Positions 32,901-40,587 are shown, counted from the first letter of the stretch. The stretch is 47,544 nucleotides of DNA from Nitrospira sp. (GCA_030444405.1 JARFPM010000011.1:1-47544), one strand, 5' to 3'. Numbers and translations: made by a program. Notes: a model not told the origin generated them from the sequence alone.

Positions 32901-35900
32901 CGGCTCACATCGCATGCTGGAGTTGCCCGCGTCGTTGATCGAACGGCTGAAACAATTCAGCGCAGAACTCAATGCGACGGTGTTCATGACCCTGTTGGCT
33001 TGTTTCCAGATTCTCTTGAGTCGCTATTCCGGCCAAACCGATGTGGCCGTGGGCTCTCCTATCGCCAACCGCACTCAATCCGCGGTCGAGTCGATCATCG
33101 GCTCGTTTGTCAATACACTCGTCTTGCGTTCCGATCTCTCCGGAGATCCGACGTTCATCGAGTTGATGGCACGGGTGCGTGAAACGGCGTTAGAGGCCTA
33201 CGCCAATCAGGACTTCCCCTTCGATAAGCTGGTCGAGACGATGCACTCAACTCGCGACCATAGCTCCGCCCCGCTGGTGCAGGTCCTCTTCAATGTGCCG
33301 AATGCTCCTATCGGGGAGATCAACGTCCAAGGGTTGAGTTGGGTCCCGTTCGAGGTAGAGACGCAAGCTGCACAATTCGATTTAAGCTTGACGATCGAGA
33401 CAGAGTTCTCACGAAAAGCCTACTTAACGTTCAATACCGATCTCTTCGAGCCTCAGACCGCTGAACGGATGTTGGGACAGTATAAGACCCTGCTCCAGAG
33501 CGCATTGGCGAATCCCCAGAGCAAGTTGTCGGAACTTGCGATGCTGACGGCGGTCGAGCGCCAACAGATGTTGCAGGATTGGAACCGCACGCAGAGAGCG
33601 TATCCTCAATCCGAATGCTTTCCTCAACTATTTGAACAACAAGTTGCCAGGACGCCCGGTGCCGTTGCCGTGTCGATGGGACAGAAAGCGCTGCGGTACG
33701 GTGAGCTCAATGCCAGGGCGAATCGGCTGGCACGCTATCTCCAACCGCTGGGCGCCAAGCCTGGTGTGACGGTGGGGATTGGTCTCGAGCGATCCTTGGA
33801 GATGGTCATTGCGTTGCTGGCCGTGCTGAAAACCGGTGCGGCCTATGTCCCTCTCGACCCTGAATTTCCACGGGATCGGCTTCGGTTTATGGCACAGGAT
33901 GCATCCGTCGCCGCTGTGCTGACAACCGGGAACCTAACCGATCGGTTTGATGCTCAAATCTGCCGCTTGCTGTGTCTTGATCGGGAGGAGGAGAGTATCG
34001 CGCAGGAGGCTGACCACGATCTTGGCCCGATCGCCACGCCTCAAAACCTGGCGTACATCCTGTACACATCGGGGTCGACGGGACAGCCCAAGGGGGTGGA
34101 GATCCCGCACCGAGCACTGGTGAACTTCCTGTGTTCAATTCGGCAAGAGCCAGGATGTTCGGCTCACGATGTCATGCTCTCTGTCACCACCATCTCTTTC
34201 GATATCTTCGGCTTGGAATTATATGTGCCATTGCTGGTTGGAGCCCGTGTCGAGATCGCCAGCCGAACGGTCGCAATGGACGGGCGACAATTACGAGCCC
34301 TCTGTGAGACCGTACAGCCGACGATCATGCAAGCAACCCCGGCGACATGGCGCATGTTGGTGGAGGCTGGGTGGCTTGGCAGTAAGAACTTGACGGTCCT
34401 CTGCGGAGGGGAGGGCCTGCCTCCTGATCTGGCGGCATTATTGTTGGACCGGAGCCTCGCCTTGTGGAACATGTATGGGCCGACCGAAACGACGATCTGG
34501 TCCACGATCGAGAGAATCGAACGGACTGATCGGGAAATTACTATCGGAAGACCAATCGCCAACACGGACGTGTATATCTTGGATCAGTTCCTCCAACCTG
34601 CTCCAATCGGAGTTTCTGGCGACCTCTATATCGGAGGCCATGGATTGGCCCGAGGCTATCACGGGCGGCCTGAGTTAACAAAAGATCGGTTCATCTCTCA
34701 TCCCTTTTCTCCAGAGCCCCTCGCGAAACTGTATCGAACGGGAGACCTGGCTCGTTATCAGCCGGATGGACGCATCGTGCATCTGGGTCGAATGGATAAC
34801 CAGGTCAAGATTAGAGGGTTCAGAATCGAATTGGGCGAGATTGAGACAGCCCTGAGCCGTCATCAGGCCGTCCTGCAGGCGGTGGTCACGGCACGAGAAG
34901 ATCAGCAGGGCATTAAACAGCTCGTGGCTTATGTGGTCTACCAGGACGGCGCTGCTCCAAGCCAGGCGGAACTCCGCTCGTTTCTGCAATCCGAAATTCC
35001 AGATTATATGGTCCCATCGCTCTTCGTCCTCCTCAAGGCCATGCCCTTAACGGCCAACAACAAGGTCGACAGGCAAGCATTACCAGCCCCAGCCTCCACC
35101 GTCCCAGTTGCTGCTGCTCATGTCGCACCGATCGATCGAATGGCTGTACAAATGGCGGCTTTGTGGCAGCAGGTATTCGGCGTCAATAATATTGGGATTC
35201 ACGATAACTTCTTTGATCTCGGCGGCCACTCGCTCAAAGCAGCCCAGCTGTTCCATCTCATCGAACAGGTTTATGGGAGACATCTTCCTCTTGCCACACT
35301 GTTCCAGGCGCCGACCATCGCCACGCTCACGTCGCTCCTTACCCAGGAACAGTGGGTACCGCCATGGCAATGTCTGGTCGCCATTCAGCCCAGTGGGTCG
35401 GGCATCCCTATCTTTCTGGTTCCAGGGGTGGACGGCAATGTGTTGTGGTTCGCTCAGTTGGCGAAGGTCCTGAGCCAGGCTCACCCGGTGTACGGCTTAC
35501 AAGCCAGAGGATTTGATGGGAAGGCGGAACCGTTTGGCTCGGTACCGGAGATGGCACAGCAGTACATTGCTGAGATTCGCGCCTGCCGTCCACAAGGGCC
35601 ATACATCATTATTGGTGCATGTGTTGGTGGACTGGTCGCCTACGAAATGGCACAACAATTGGTCAAGCAGGGGGCAGCGGTCACCCTGATTATCATGAAT
35701 AGCTGGCTTCCAGCTTCGTATAGCTCGTATAAGCATAGGTATGATCTTCCAACCGGACTTGCGTTCCCGTTGGGAATCCTCTCGATGACTTTGAGCGCAT
35801 TTGGCGAACTCCGGCGTATGCCCATGAAAGATTGGGCCCCTGTCATGCAGCGTAAAAGCGGGACATTCTTGTCACTGTTCCGAAAACCGCCTGAGAATGA

Positions 35901-36207
35901 ACTGAAACGCAATCTGCGCAAACGCATTCGGCGAGCGATGTTCCGGGCAGCTGCGGGCTATACAGTGCTTAGATATCCGGGGCGCATTCTGACCATCGTG
36001 GCTTCCCAACAGATTGACACACAAGATACCAGATATGGTTGGAGGGAACTTGCAGGCGGAGGGTGTGAGACTGTAGAGGTTACGGCTCTTCATACAGCAG
36101 ATCTTCTTGTTCCACCGCATGTCGAAGCGGTATCCTCGCACATTCGGCGCTTCATCGCCGACAACTTTCAGGATACACCAGTCCGTCCTCGTAATAGGGC
36201 TGCATGA
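26950..36207 (+). CDS. Hybrid FAAL-NRPS: FAAL-PCP-C-A-PCP-C-A-PCP-TE, predicted lipodipeptide synthetase
   Basis: One 3085-residue chain. Residues 1-585 are a fatty acyl-AMP ligase (YLQYTSGSTATPRG; WLPYFHDYGLL) that should load a fatty acid. PCP1 has GGNS (Ser628). C1 follows, with HRLVADG at 29464-29484 instead of HHxxxDG. A1 reads D-G-T-S-V-A-E-V-W-K at the specificity positions, which I cannot assign. PCP2 has GGHS (Ser1705). C2 has an intact HHIIGD (1898-1903). A2 reads D-I-L-Q-L-G-M-I-W-K, a glycine-type code. PCP3 has GGHS (Ser2761). The TE has GACVGG with Cys2891 in the nucleophile place, Asn2917 where Asp is usual and His3048. ATG at 26950 is preferred over TTG at 26923; no clear ribosome-binding site precedes either. 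There is no epimerase domain, MbtH gene or transporter nearby. The specificities are read by eye. Confidence 0.93.
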   Translation: MFRLPPRIIHNLPDLFELRCQQQPEELAYAFVRDTLELENQLTYGQLERRVRSLASHLTHEVAPGTKVLLLYSQGLDAACAFWACTLAGLVPVPAPAPDPIRLKYGLPRLRSIIEDAQVSLVLTTSSITALSAELSLAKEAGSIKWMATDQPYNSLDSVELPGPHSDALAYLQYTSGSTATPRGVMISHGNVLSHCRALSLAGEVSDSSRSLCWLPYFHDYGLLHGIIAPFYAGIPAYLMSPVTFLRRPLRWLEAVSRFAITHSGGPNFSYEACLRAVRQQEGWRVDLGTWMVASCGAEPIHPDTVEQFIDTFGPRGFRRKAFAPGYGLAEATLLVTMKRAGAEPSFLHVEADALADSIVKESPSSERGTRTLVGCGEPLEETYVRIVNPTTHRECPPGVVGEVWLAGAGVGAGYWGKPEETDATFNATIAGSGESPYLRTGDLGFLHRGELFLTGRLKDLIIVRGRNYYPHDLEWAAQQAHPGLRRGYGAAFSIEGKTGERVVLVHEIEKQVPESDLTDVVSCIRRALADEYELEIHNVVLIKSGTIPRTSSGKIQRGACRAAFESGQLAVVATSTLDLALEAETNELLNETPQTAFEKRLADIWQEVLGGYPPHRHANFFALGGNSLLAAQVVARILDVFHVELPLSVLFECPTLSALAGRIGEPSTSSNDADSAGERRGYLHGDGEPRIPLVPLPSASTREGRIPLSPSQQRLWFLEQVHPGSAINHISMDVRIRGSVNPEVVERSVREIARRHEILRTRFGSERGEGFAEVSSEAIVTIGRQDFQVLDPAEQAIQVRQFLRAERSRPFDLRRGPLFRVTLLALEPGVHVLALTFHRLVADGWSLRIFWKELALLWEAGGDVQGARLPALTVQYADYAAWQRTRLDQGLREVDRAYWIRQLSGVRSPAELPIDRQRPRVRTFEGGARLRSLSPELSASLGVFCRRQNVTTFMVLYAVFATWLHRYTQESDVVIGSIVAGRRRRELEDVMGYCVNTVALRSELSDGLTGQELLKQIRQVVLEAYDHQELPFEEVIEALSLERARQLSPLFNVMMVCEDDPLSTFTVRDLEVAHLPWEPTASEFDLVLMVVNKVDGLDLAFLHDSTIFDDSTIDRMLGQLELLLEEFLKKSEARLDQLSLLTAEERRNIQLTWNEPPHSASGIHALIEAQVERTPHAPAVTCGDQSISYQELNRRANRVARALQNLGVGADLPVGLCVERSVDALVGLLGILKAGGGYVPLDPSFPSHRLQLMLEDAQVSIVVTQAHLRSHLQGYRGQICDVETLSTSIVGGAEEEEPAPSVSPDQLAYIIYTSGSTGRPKGVAVTHRSLVTSLHARLQYYPEPVSRFLLTFSLAFDGSVTGIFWTLLQGGELVIPSETAHRDPTGLAALIERHRISHVVSVPSLYHAVLGEALSAQLESLRVIVTAGESLSLELVRRHYQLLPHATLYNEYGPTEATVWCSVYQTTREEAGARVPIGKPIDHMQLYVLDASLQPMPIGIPGELYIAGECLARGYVNQPQLTQERFVANPFVAGTRLYRTGDLARYRADGNVEFLGRVDQQVKLRGYRIELGEIEYVLSNSPGVHQAAVLLRQDKPDQHRLVAYVSGESSIKERLDQLRSSLAARLPHYMVPSVILWLETMPLSATGKVNRNALPAPEQTDGRAAAMIAPRNQVEESLAELWKSVLAVPAVGIQDNFFEQGGHSLLATQLVSRIRELFEVDVSLPALFERPTIAALAEEVMELRHRERKVSVIPPIIPVPRDQPLPLSYSQQRMWLMYQLAPQSTAYNMPFASRQMGRLNKSALRSTIDAICSRHEAFRTTFIMRDEGPVQIIHPFRPPHWVEVDLRHLPTEQRRQQAAQLVEQEANQPFDLESGPLVRFLLIEIEPEDHILVLTMHHIIGDQWSFGVIGYEFAFFYNAYCRGEVPSAKPIPLQYADYAVWQRRCLTDDWLSTQSDYWQKKLAGLSKLSLPTDHPRPVVQTFNGSHRMLELPASLIERLKQFSAELNATVFMTLLACFQILLSRYSGQTDVAVGSPIANRTQSAVESIIGSFVNTLVLRSDLSGDPTFIELMARVRETALEAYANQDFPFDKLVETMHSTRDHSSAPLVQVLFNVPNAPIGEINVQGLSWVPFEVETQAAQFDLSLTIETEFSRKAYLTFNTDLFEPQTAERMLGQYKTLLQSALANPQSKLSELAMLTAVERQQMLQDWNRTQRAYPQSECFPQLFEQQVARTPGAVAVSMGQKALRYGELNARANRLARYLQPLGAKPGVTVGIGLERSLEMVIALLAVLKTGAAYVPLDPEFPRDRLRFMAQDASVAAVLTTGNLTDRFDAQICRLLCLDREEESIAQEADHDLGPIATPQNLAYILYTSGSTGQPKGVEIPHRALVNFLCSIRQEPGCSAHDVMLSVTTISFDIFGLELYVPLLVGARVEIASRTVAMDGRQLRALCETVQPTIMQATPATWRMLVEAGWLGSKNLTVLCGGEGLPPDLAALLLDRSLALWNMYGPTETTIWSTIERIERTDREITIGRPIANTDVYILDQFLQPAPIGVSGDLYIGGHGLARGYHGRPELTKDRFISHPFSPEPLAKLYRTGDLARYQPDGRIVHLGRMDNQVKIRGFRIELGEIETALSRHQAVLQAVVTAREDQQGIKQLVAYVVYQDGAAPSQAELRSFLQSEIPDYMVPSLFVLLKAMPLTANNKVDRQALPAPASTVPVAAAHVAPIDRMAVQMAALWQQVFGVNNIGIHDNFFDLGGHSLKAAQLFHLIEQVYGRHLPLATLFQAPTIATLTSLLTQEQWVPPWQCLVAIQPSGSGIPIFLVPGVDGNVLWFAQLAKVLSQAHPVYGLQARGFDGKAEPFGSVPEMAQQYIAEIRACRPQGPYIIIGACVGGLVAYEMAQQLVKQGAAVTLIIMNSWLPASYSSYKHRYDLPTGLAFPLGILSMTLSAFGELRRMPMKDWAPVMQRKSGTFLSLFRKPPENELKRNLRKRIRRAMFRAAAGYTVLRYPGRILTIVASQQIDTQDTRYGWRELAGGGCETVEVTALHTADLLVPPHVEAVSSHIRRFIADNFQDTPVRPRNRAA

Positions 36208-36260
36208 TCTTCACCACCTTCCTTGCCGAACAACAAGGGTGATGCATTCAAGGTAGCAAT

Positions 36261-37025
36261 GTGCGGATCTCATTCCAGTCAATTGAACGCCTCGCCGATA
36301 CAGGTCGGCAGGATCATATCCGTCTGGAACCGAACACCGTTCACCTCTGGGGGATCGAGCTCGACGGCTCGCAACACTGCCTGGAACGATGCACGGGCTG
36401 GTTGGATGAAGTCGAGCGGCACCGAGCGGCTCGCCTTGTTCGGGAGGATATCCGGCAGCGCTACGTACTGGCTCACGGAGGCCTCAGGGCAGTGCTGAGT
36501 CGGTACCTTGGAGTCGACCCGAATGTGGTCGCGCTGGATCGCAGTGCAACAGGCAAACCCTTCCTGACGAGGGAACTACGAGATCAGTCGGCGATCACGT
36601 TCAATCTGTCCCATGCCCATGACCATGCACTCATTGCCGTCTCAAAAGCCCAAGAGGTGGGAGTCGATCTTGAATTCGTTCGTGCGGATGTCGAGGTTGC
36701 GAACCTATCCAAGCGCTTTTTTACTCTCTCCGAACATACAGCGATCATGCAGGCTCCTAAGGAGCAGCGCGCAACAAGATTCTTCCGCTACTGGGTCGCC
36801 AAAGAGGCGCTGCTCAAGGCACAAGGTATCGGCCTCCGGGGGCTGCCCGACTGCGAGATCTTCCTTGAGGCGGACGGAGTCGACGGGGAAGTTCGGGCCC
36901 GATTGGGTGCTCAGTTCCCCAATACGCTGCGGGTTCGGCTTCTCCCTTGTGAAAAGGGATGGGAAGCAGCGGTGGCTGCTCAGAGGTTAGACTCGGTTCA
37001 CCAGTGCGGCCTCGAGCAGCAGTAA
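36261..37025 (+). CDS. Sfp-type 4'-phosphopantetheinyl transferase
   Basis: A 254-residue enzyme that attaches phosphopantetheine to the Ser of carrier domains. The family motifs are GKPFLT near 93, FNLSHAHDHALIAV near 113, VGVDLEFV near 132 (Mg-binding Asp and Glu) and FRYWVAKEALLKAQGIGL near 173. GTG at 36261 is the start, with AAGG upstream. It lies 53 bases after the NRPS stop on the same strand and no other carrier-protein gene is present, so its most likely targets are the three NRPS carriers. The last 10 residues are not conserved. Confidence 0.92.
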   Translation: MRISFQSIERLADTGRQDHIRLEPNTVHLWGIELDGSQHCLERCTGWLDEVERHRAARLVREDIRQRYVLAHGGLRAVLSRYLGVDPNVVALDRSATGKPFLTRELRDQSAITFNLSHAHDHALIAVSKAQEVGVDLEFVRADVEVANLSKRFFTLSEHTAIMQAPKEQRATRFFRYWVAKEALLKAQGIGLRGLPDCEIFLEADGVDGEVRARLGAQFPNTLRVRLLPCEKGWEAAVAAQRLDSVHQCGLEQQ

Positions 37026-37106
37026 CCGCTCTCTGTTGACTGTGACCTCACAACTCAACACTCCTGCTCACAAACAAAAGCCTCGACGGCAAGCTGTTCC
37101 GCAGTG

Positions 37107-37541
37107 CTAGCGAATGACTGGTTCCAAGGTCACTTTAGCTTTCATCGAGTTGGAAATCAGGCAATTCGCTTCGGCTTTTTCAATCAGCTCTTTGGCTTTG
37201 CCCGCATCATCCCCGGACTTCAAGGTGATGGTGGGTCTGATCGTGATCGCGGTGAATTGAAATTTCCCCTCCACCAACTCCAACCGGCCCTCGGCCCTGC
37301 TCTCATAGGCGGAGAAGGCGAGTCCGGCTCGTTCTGCCACAGCGAGAAATGTCGTCATCAAACAGACGTTAGCGGACGCTACAAAGAGATCCTCAGGAGA
37401 CCAAATGCCCTCATGCCCCTTAAACTCAGGAGGTGTCGCGACCTGCACCTCCGGCTTTCCTGCACAGGAGATCACGCCCTTGCGCTGCTCCCTCCACTTC
37501 ACGGCGGTTTGATAGAGATACACTTTGCTCTTTTGTTCCAT
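37107..37541 (-). CDS. OsmC-family protein, copy 2
   Basis: A 144-residue OsmC-fold protein. It starts MEQKSKVYLYQTAVKWREQR; the active-site region is SPEDLFVASANVCLMTTFLA near 67, and a second Cys is in ANCLISNSMKAKV near 128. OsmC/Ohr proteins reduce peroxides with a Cys pair. ATG at 37541 has AGGAGG upstream. It ends 82 bases from the convergent phosphopantetheinyl transferase and lies next to a DsrE-like gene. The similarity to copy 1 (24352-24771) is only at family level. Confidence 0.9.
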   Translation of the reverse strand: MEQKSKVYLYQTAVKWREQRKGVISCAGKPEVQVATPPEFKGHEGIWSPEDLFVASANVCLMTTFLAVAERAGLAFSAYESRAEGRLELVEGKFQFTAITIRPTITLKSGDDAGKAKELIEKAEANCLISNSMKAKVTLEPVIR

Positions 37542-37578
37542 TCGTCCTCCTAGATGTCGGGCTCGTCAGAACCCTTTG

Positions 37579-38049
37579 CTATCGCTTGATAGAGACCCAC
37601 CCTTGTTCTTGTCGCTCCATCAGACGGACCATCGCCGGCACCGTATCGTCCACTTCGCTGATCAAATCCTCCTTCGTCACCTTCATGGCCTTCATCGTGG
37701 TGGAGCAGGCCGTATAGGTTACTCCATAGGTGCGTCTCAGCTCAGTCAACTCGTCGGCAAATGCCGTGCCTTTCTTCGTCAGAAGCGGGAGACCTGCCCC
37801 ATGCGCCACCAGTTTAACCGTGAGGTTCTGCGGCCCGAGTTCCTGATAGAGATCCTTGATGATGTTGTTGAGGGCGCCGCGCTGAACCTTTTCGTCGCCG
37901 GAGTTGAGGTGCATGACAACACGATGCGGCTGGTTGGTCGGTAGTTCCTCGGCAGGGCCCGTTCCCCAGGTCGGTTGCTGAAACGTGAGAGACGCACAAC
38001 ATGTGATCCAGAGCATGGCCCATTTCCTTGCCACGCATTGTATGATCAT
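37579..38049 (-). CDS. Exported DsrE-like protein
   Basis: A 156-residue DsrE-like protein with an N-terminal hydrophobic stretch (about 1-30) that looks like a signal peptide. The core starts HRVVMHLNSGDEKVQRGALN near 42 and the family Cys is in GVTYTACSTTMKAMKV near 113. Periplasmic DsrE-like proteins of this type occur beside sulfur and redox genes. Their chemistry is unclear; sulfane sulfur binding at the single Cys is plausible. GAGGAG lies upstream of ATG at 38049. It lies 37 bases from OsmC copy 2 on the same strand. Confidence 0.82.
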   Translation of the reverse strand: MIIQCVARKWAMLWITCCASLTFQQPTWGTGPAEELPTNQPHRVVMHLNSGDEKVQRGALNNIIKDLYQELGPQNLTVKLVAHGAGLPLLTKKGTAFADELTELRRTYGVTYTACSTTMKAMKVTKEDLISEVDDTVPAMVRLMERQEQGWVSIKR

Positions 38050-38075
38050 GCTTCGTCACTCCTCGCTTCGCCCAA

Positions 38076-38558
38076 TCATTCCGCTTTCACGAACGTCTTC
38101 ACCCAATCGCCGATTGCATGGGTCATCGCAACCACGCACAGAGCGATCAAGAGGTGTTCGCCTATCACCTTCCAAGGAGCGATCGCCTGCGCCCGAGCGA
38201 CAAAGAAGCTGAGAACCGTCAGCAAGAGTAGCCCCCAGGCCACGCTGAGAACGATCGCCTGATCGAGCGGTGCGAATATGACCGGGATGATGAAGGTGGC
38301 CGAGACCACAAATTTCGCAGCGAATGTGGCGAGCGTTGCTTCCCAGATCTGGCTCGTGGGAGCGCTGTTCTTCGACTCTTCGGATACATGGATGCCCAGG
38401 GCATCGGACATGGCGTCGGCGATGGCGATCGTCAGAATGCCACCGATCACGATAACGCGCGAATGCGTTCCCGAGTGCAGTCCTACCATCAGCCCGAGCG
38501 TGGTAATGACCCCCGACGTTAATCCGAAACTGATTCCTGTTTTCCAGGAGGTTTTCAT
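38076..38558 (-). CDS. VIT1/CCC1-family transporter, short form
   Basis: A 160-residue membrane protein with about five hydrophobic segments. The VIT1/CCC1 signature is visible at the N-terminus: GISFGLTSGVITTLGLMVGL, then GGILTIAIADAMSDALGIHV and SEES. Family members move Fe(II) or Mn(II). This form is shorter than most (about 230 residues) and lacks the cytoplasmic metal-binding insert. It follows the cytochrome c gene by 18 bases and precedes the DsrE-like gene by 26 bases, so the three are probably cotranscribed. No strong ribosome-binding site is visible. Confidence 0.8.
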   Translation of the reverse strand: MKTSWKTGISFGLTSGVITTLGLMVGLHSGTHSRVIVIGGILTIAIADAMSDALGIHVSEESKNSAPTSQIWEATLATFAAKFVVSATFIIPVIFAPLDQAIVLSVAWGLLLLTVLSFFVARAQAIAPWKVIGEHLLIALCVVAMTHAIGDWVKTFVKAE

Positions 38559-38576
38559 GCCGGTTCATCGGCTCAA

Positions 38577-38927
38577 TCAGCGCGAGAAGGTCAGAACATA
38601 GGCCAGAACATCGCGGATGGCCTCGTCTGATAATTTGGATTTCCAGGCATCCATGGCGGTGTTTGGTCGTCCCTCATGGATGCTCTTCAAGAGGCGAGAA
38701 TCCGGCTTCAAGAGCACGTCGCTCGATGTCAGATCCGCCACAGGAGGATCAAACTTCGTCGCTCCATCTCCCCGCCCCTGCGGGCCATGGCAGGCCAGAC
38801 AATACTTCTCATAGAGCTTTTTGCCTCGTGCGAGATTTCGCTCACCCGCGGCGAGGTCGGATGTCGAAGCCACGAGCCAACAGGCAGTCGTCAACACGCA
38901 AAAGACATAGAGGCCGCGGCCTTTCAC
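38577..38927 (-). CDS. Monohaem cytochrome c, paralogue of 26148-26537
   Basis: A 116-residue exported cytochrome starting at GTG (38927), with AAGGGA upstream. The signal peptide is about 26 residues, then GKKLYEKYCLACHGPQGRGD (haem site near 43), PPVADLT, IHEGRPNTAMDAWKSKLSDE (Met ligand near 92) and the C-terminal helix DVLAYVLTFSR. The match to the product of 26148-26537 is clear over the whole domain. It starts a small operon with the VIT1-like and DsrE-like genes. Confidence 0.87.
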   Translation of the reverse strand: MKGRGLYVFCVLTTACWLVASTSDLAAGERNLARGKKLYEKYCLACHGPQGRGDGATKFDPPVADLTSSDVLLKPDSRLLKSIHEGRPNTAMDAWKSKLSDEAIRDVLAYVLTFSR

Positions 38928-38963
38928 GACGTTCCCTTTCTCTTTGGTCTTGCAAGCACCCCA

Positions 38964-39599
38964 TTAACGACGGCATTCCGGCGAGTGCCGAACACATTCC
39001 CCAAGCCACGAGGCAATCTGATCGAGCAGCGCCGCGACCGCTCGGTTGGCGGCCTGCACACCCCCATAGGCATCCTCGCTCGGGGCGTTCTCCACGACCT
39101 CAAAAGCCCGCATGCTCAGGATGGTCGACTCTTTCAGATCGACCAGCTGCGTTCGGACCATCACCCTCACGCGACTGGGTTGTTGGAGAAACTCCTGCTG
39201 TAACAGAAATCCGTGCGTATCAAGACGATAGTCTCCGCGGATCGAGCTCGGTAGTGGCATCACGGCACGCCACACATCATTCTGATTGAGCGCCTGGACC
39301 ATCAACGGACCGAACATGCGCACCGGTGTGTCGGCCCATTGATTCATCGCGTAGTACTCCAGTTCGTACGGCCGCTTGAGGTAGATCATTCGCTGCGTCT
39401 CAAATCCGGGCTCGGCTTGAGGATGACTCACCAGCAGCACCGGACCGTCAAGCTTGCCGGAACGAGCTTCGCTGGGCCATCCATCAAGGCTCAGCTGATA
39501 GGTATGGATCCCCGAAGAATCCGTGCGGGGCGACAGGCAACCAGCCGCCGTCAACGCCAACAGCCCACACATGACCTGTGCCAGTCGATATTTCATCAT
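38964..39599 (-). CDS. PqiC/YmbA-like ABC-transport auxiliary lipoprotein
   Basis: A 211-residue lipoprotein. The signal peptide ends in the lipobox TAAGC (Cys21 or so), followed by a periplasmic domain with YQLSLDGW, a LVSHPQAEPGFETQRMIYLK segment and YELEYYAMNQWADTPVRMFG, the pattern of ABC-type transport auxiliary lipoproteins. Such proteins sit in the outer membrane and work with an MlaD/PqiB ring in lipid trafficking. ATG at 39599 (or 39596) follows the mlaD stop by 25 bases, so it is the last gene of the mlaEFD operon. Confidence 0.85.
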   Translation of the reverse strand: MMKYRLAQVMCGLLALTAAGCLSPRTDSSGIHTYQLSLDGWPSEARSGKLDGPVLLVSHPQAEPGFETQRMIYLKRPYELEYYAMNQWADTPVRMFGPLMVQALNQNDVWRAVMPLPSSIRGDYRLDTHGFLLQQEFLQQPSRVRVMVRTQLVDLKESTILSMRAFEVVENAPSEDAYGGVQAANRAVAALLDQIASWLGECVRHSPECRR

Positions 39600-39624
39600 C
39601 TCATGACCGCTCGCGTTTTCGATG

Positions 39625-40587
39625 CTATTCTCCCGGGCCGCGTGACGGGGCCTTTCGTCCAAACACCAGCGAGTTCGGCTCTCGCTCCAGATCCCGGGCC
39701 ACACGGCTCAATGTACCCGTGAGCTGGCGCAGCTCCGTGACCAATAAACCGACCTCGGGCAGAGTCCGTTGGGTGAACTCTTGCAATTCAGGTCTGGCTT
39801 CATTGACGAGCGCTCCAACGGTCTTGCTCGTGCGAGCCAGCTCGTCCGCCGCTGTACCCAGCGCCGCGACGCTCTTCTTGATTCCGTCGAGTAAGGTCGG
39901 AACCTCCGCATTCAACGACGCCGACATCTTGACGAGATTGTCGGCACTCCTGGCCGAGCCGTTCAAGCTTTGCTCAATCTGAGGCTTGTGGGCCGCAATG
40001 GTCTGGGCCACATCCGAGAGATCCTTGATCGTTCGCTTCAGCATGGTGCGATTGTCGTCATCCAGGACCTTCGCCGCCCCTTTTGCCGCCGCATCAAGAT
40101 CGACCAGTAGTTGAGCCAGACTTTCTTCTGAAAGTAAACGGGAGACGGCGTCATCCAAGCGGGAGAAGAGGGAGGGCCCGGTCTTGATGACCGGATACGC
40201 TTGCCCCTCTTGGGCCTGCAACGAGGGAGCATCTCGGCTTCCACCTTTCAAATTGATTGTGGCCAGACCAGTGAGCCCCTGAGTCTCGAGTACGGCAATC
40301 GTGTCGGTCTTGATCGGCGTCCCACGCACAATATCCAGGGACAGCAGAACTTCCTCTGGGTTATTGGGATTTAAGGCAATGCTCTTGACCCGGCCCACGT
40401 CGACGCCGCGATATCTGACGGTGGAATCGACGCTCAATCCTGCAACCGATTCCCTCATATAGGCCTCGTACCGGTCGTACGCACCCCGGTAGTCCATTTT
40501 CCCCATCCACAGAACGCCGATCAACACCGCCGCGCCGAGGATCGCGACAAAGGTACCGACGAGGATATAGTTGACCTTTGGTTCCAT
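39625..40587 (-). CDS. mlaD: MlaD-family lipid-binding protein
   Basis: A 320-residue protein with one N-terminal membrane helix (VNYILVGTFVAILGAAVLIG) and an MCE/MlaD domain (GLSVDSTVRYRGVDVGRVKS near 50, ETQGLTGLATINLKGGS near 101). A long helical C-terminal part follows (about 150-310) with periodic Leu/Ala and few Cys, as in longer MCE proteins that make a periplasmic tunnel. It carries phospholipid between membranes with MlaE and MlaF. ATG at 40587 has GAAGGC upstream; the longer frame to 40635 has no signal. The C-terminus is rich in Pro and Arg. Confidence 0.9.
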   Translation of the reverse strand: MEPKVNYILVGTFVAILGAAVLIGVLWMGKMDYRGAYDRYEAYMRESVAGLSVDSTVRYRGVDVGRVKSIALNPNNPEEVLLSLDIVRGTPIKTDTIAVLETQGLTGLATINLKGGSRDAPSLQAQEGQAYPVIKTGPSLFSRLDDAVSRLLSEESLAQLLVDLDAAAKGAAKVLDDDNRTMLKRTIKDLSDVAQTIAAHKPQIEQSLNGSARSADNLVKMSASLNAEVPTLLDGIKKSVAALGTAADELARTSKTVGALVNEARPELQEFTQRTLPEVGLLVTELRQLTGTLSRVARDLEREPNSLVFGRKAPSRGPGE

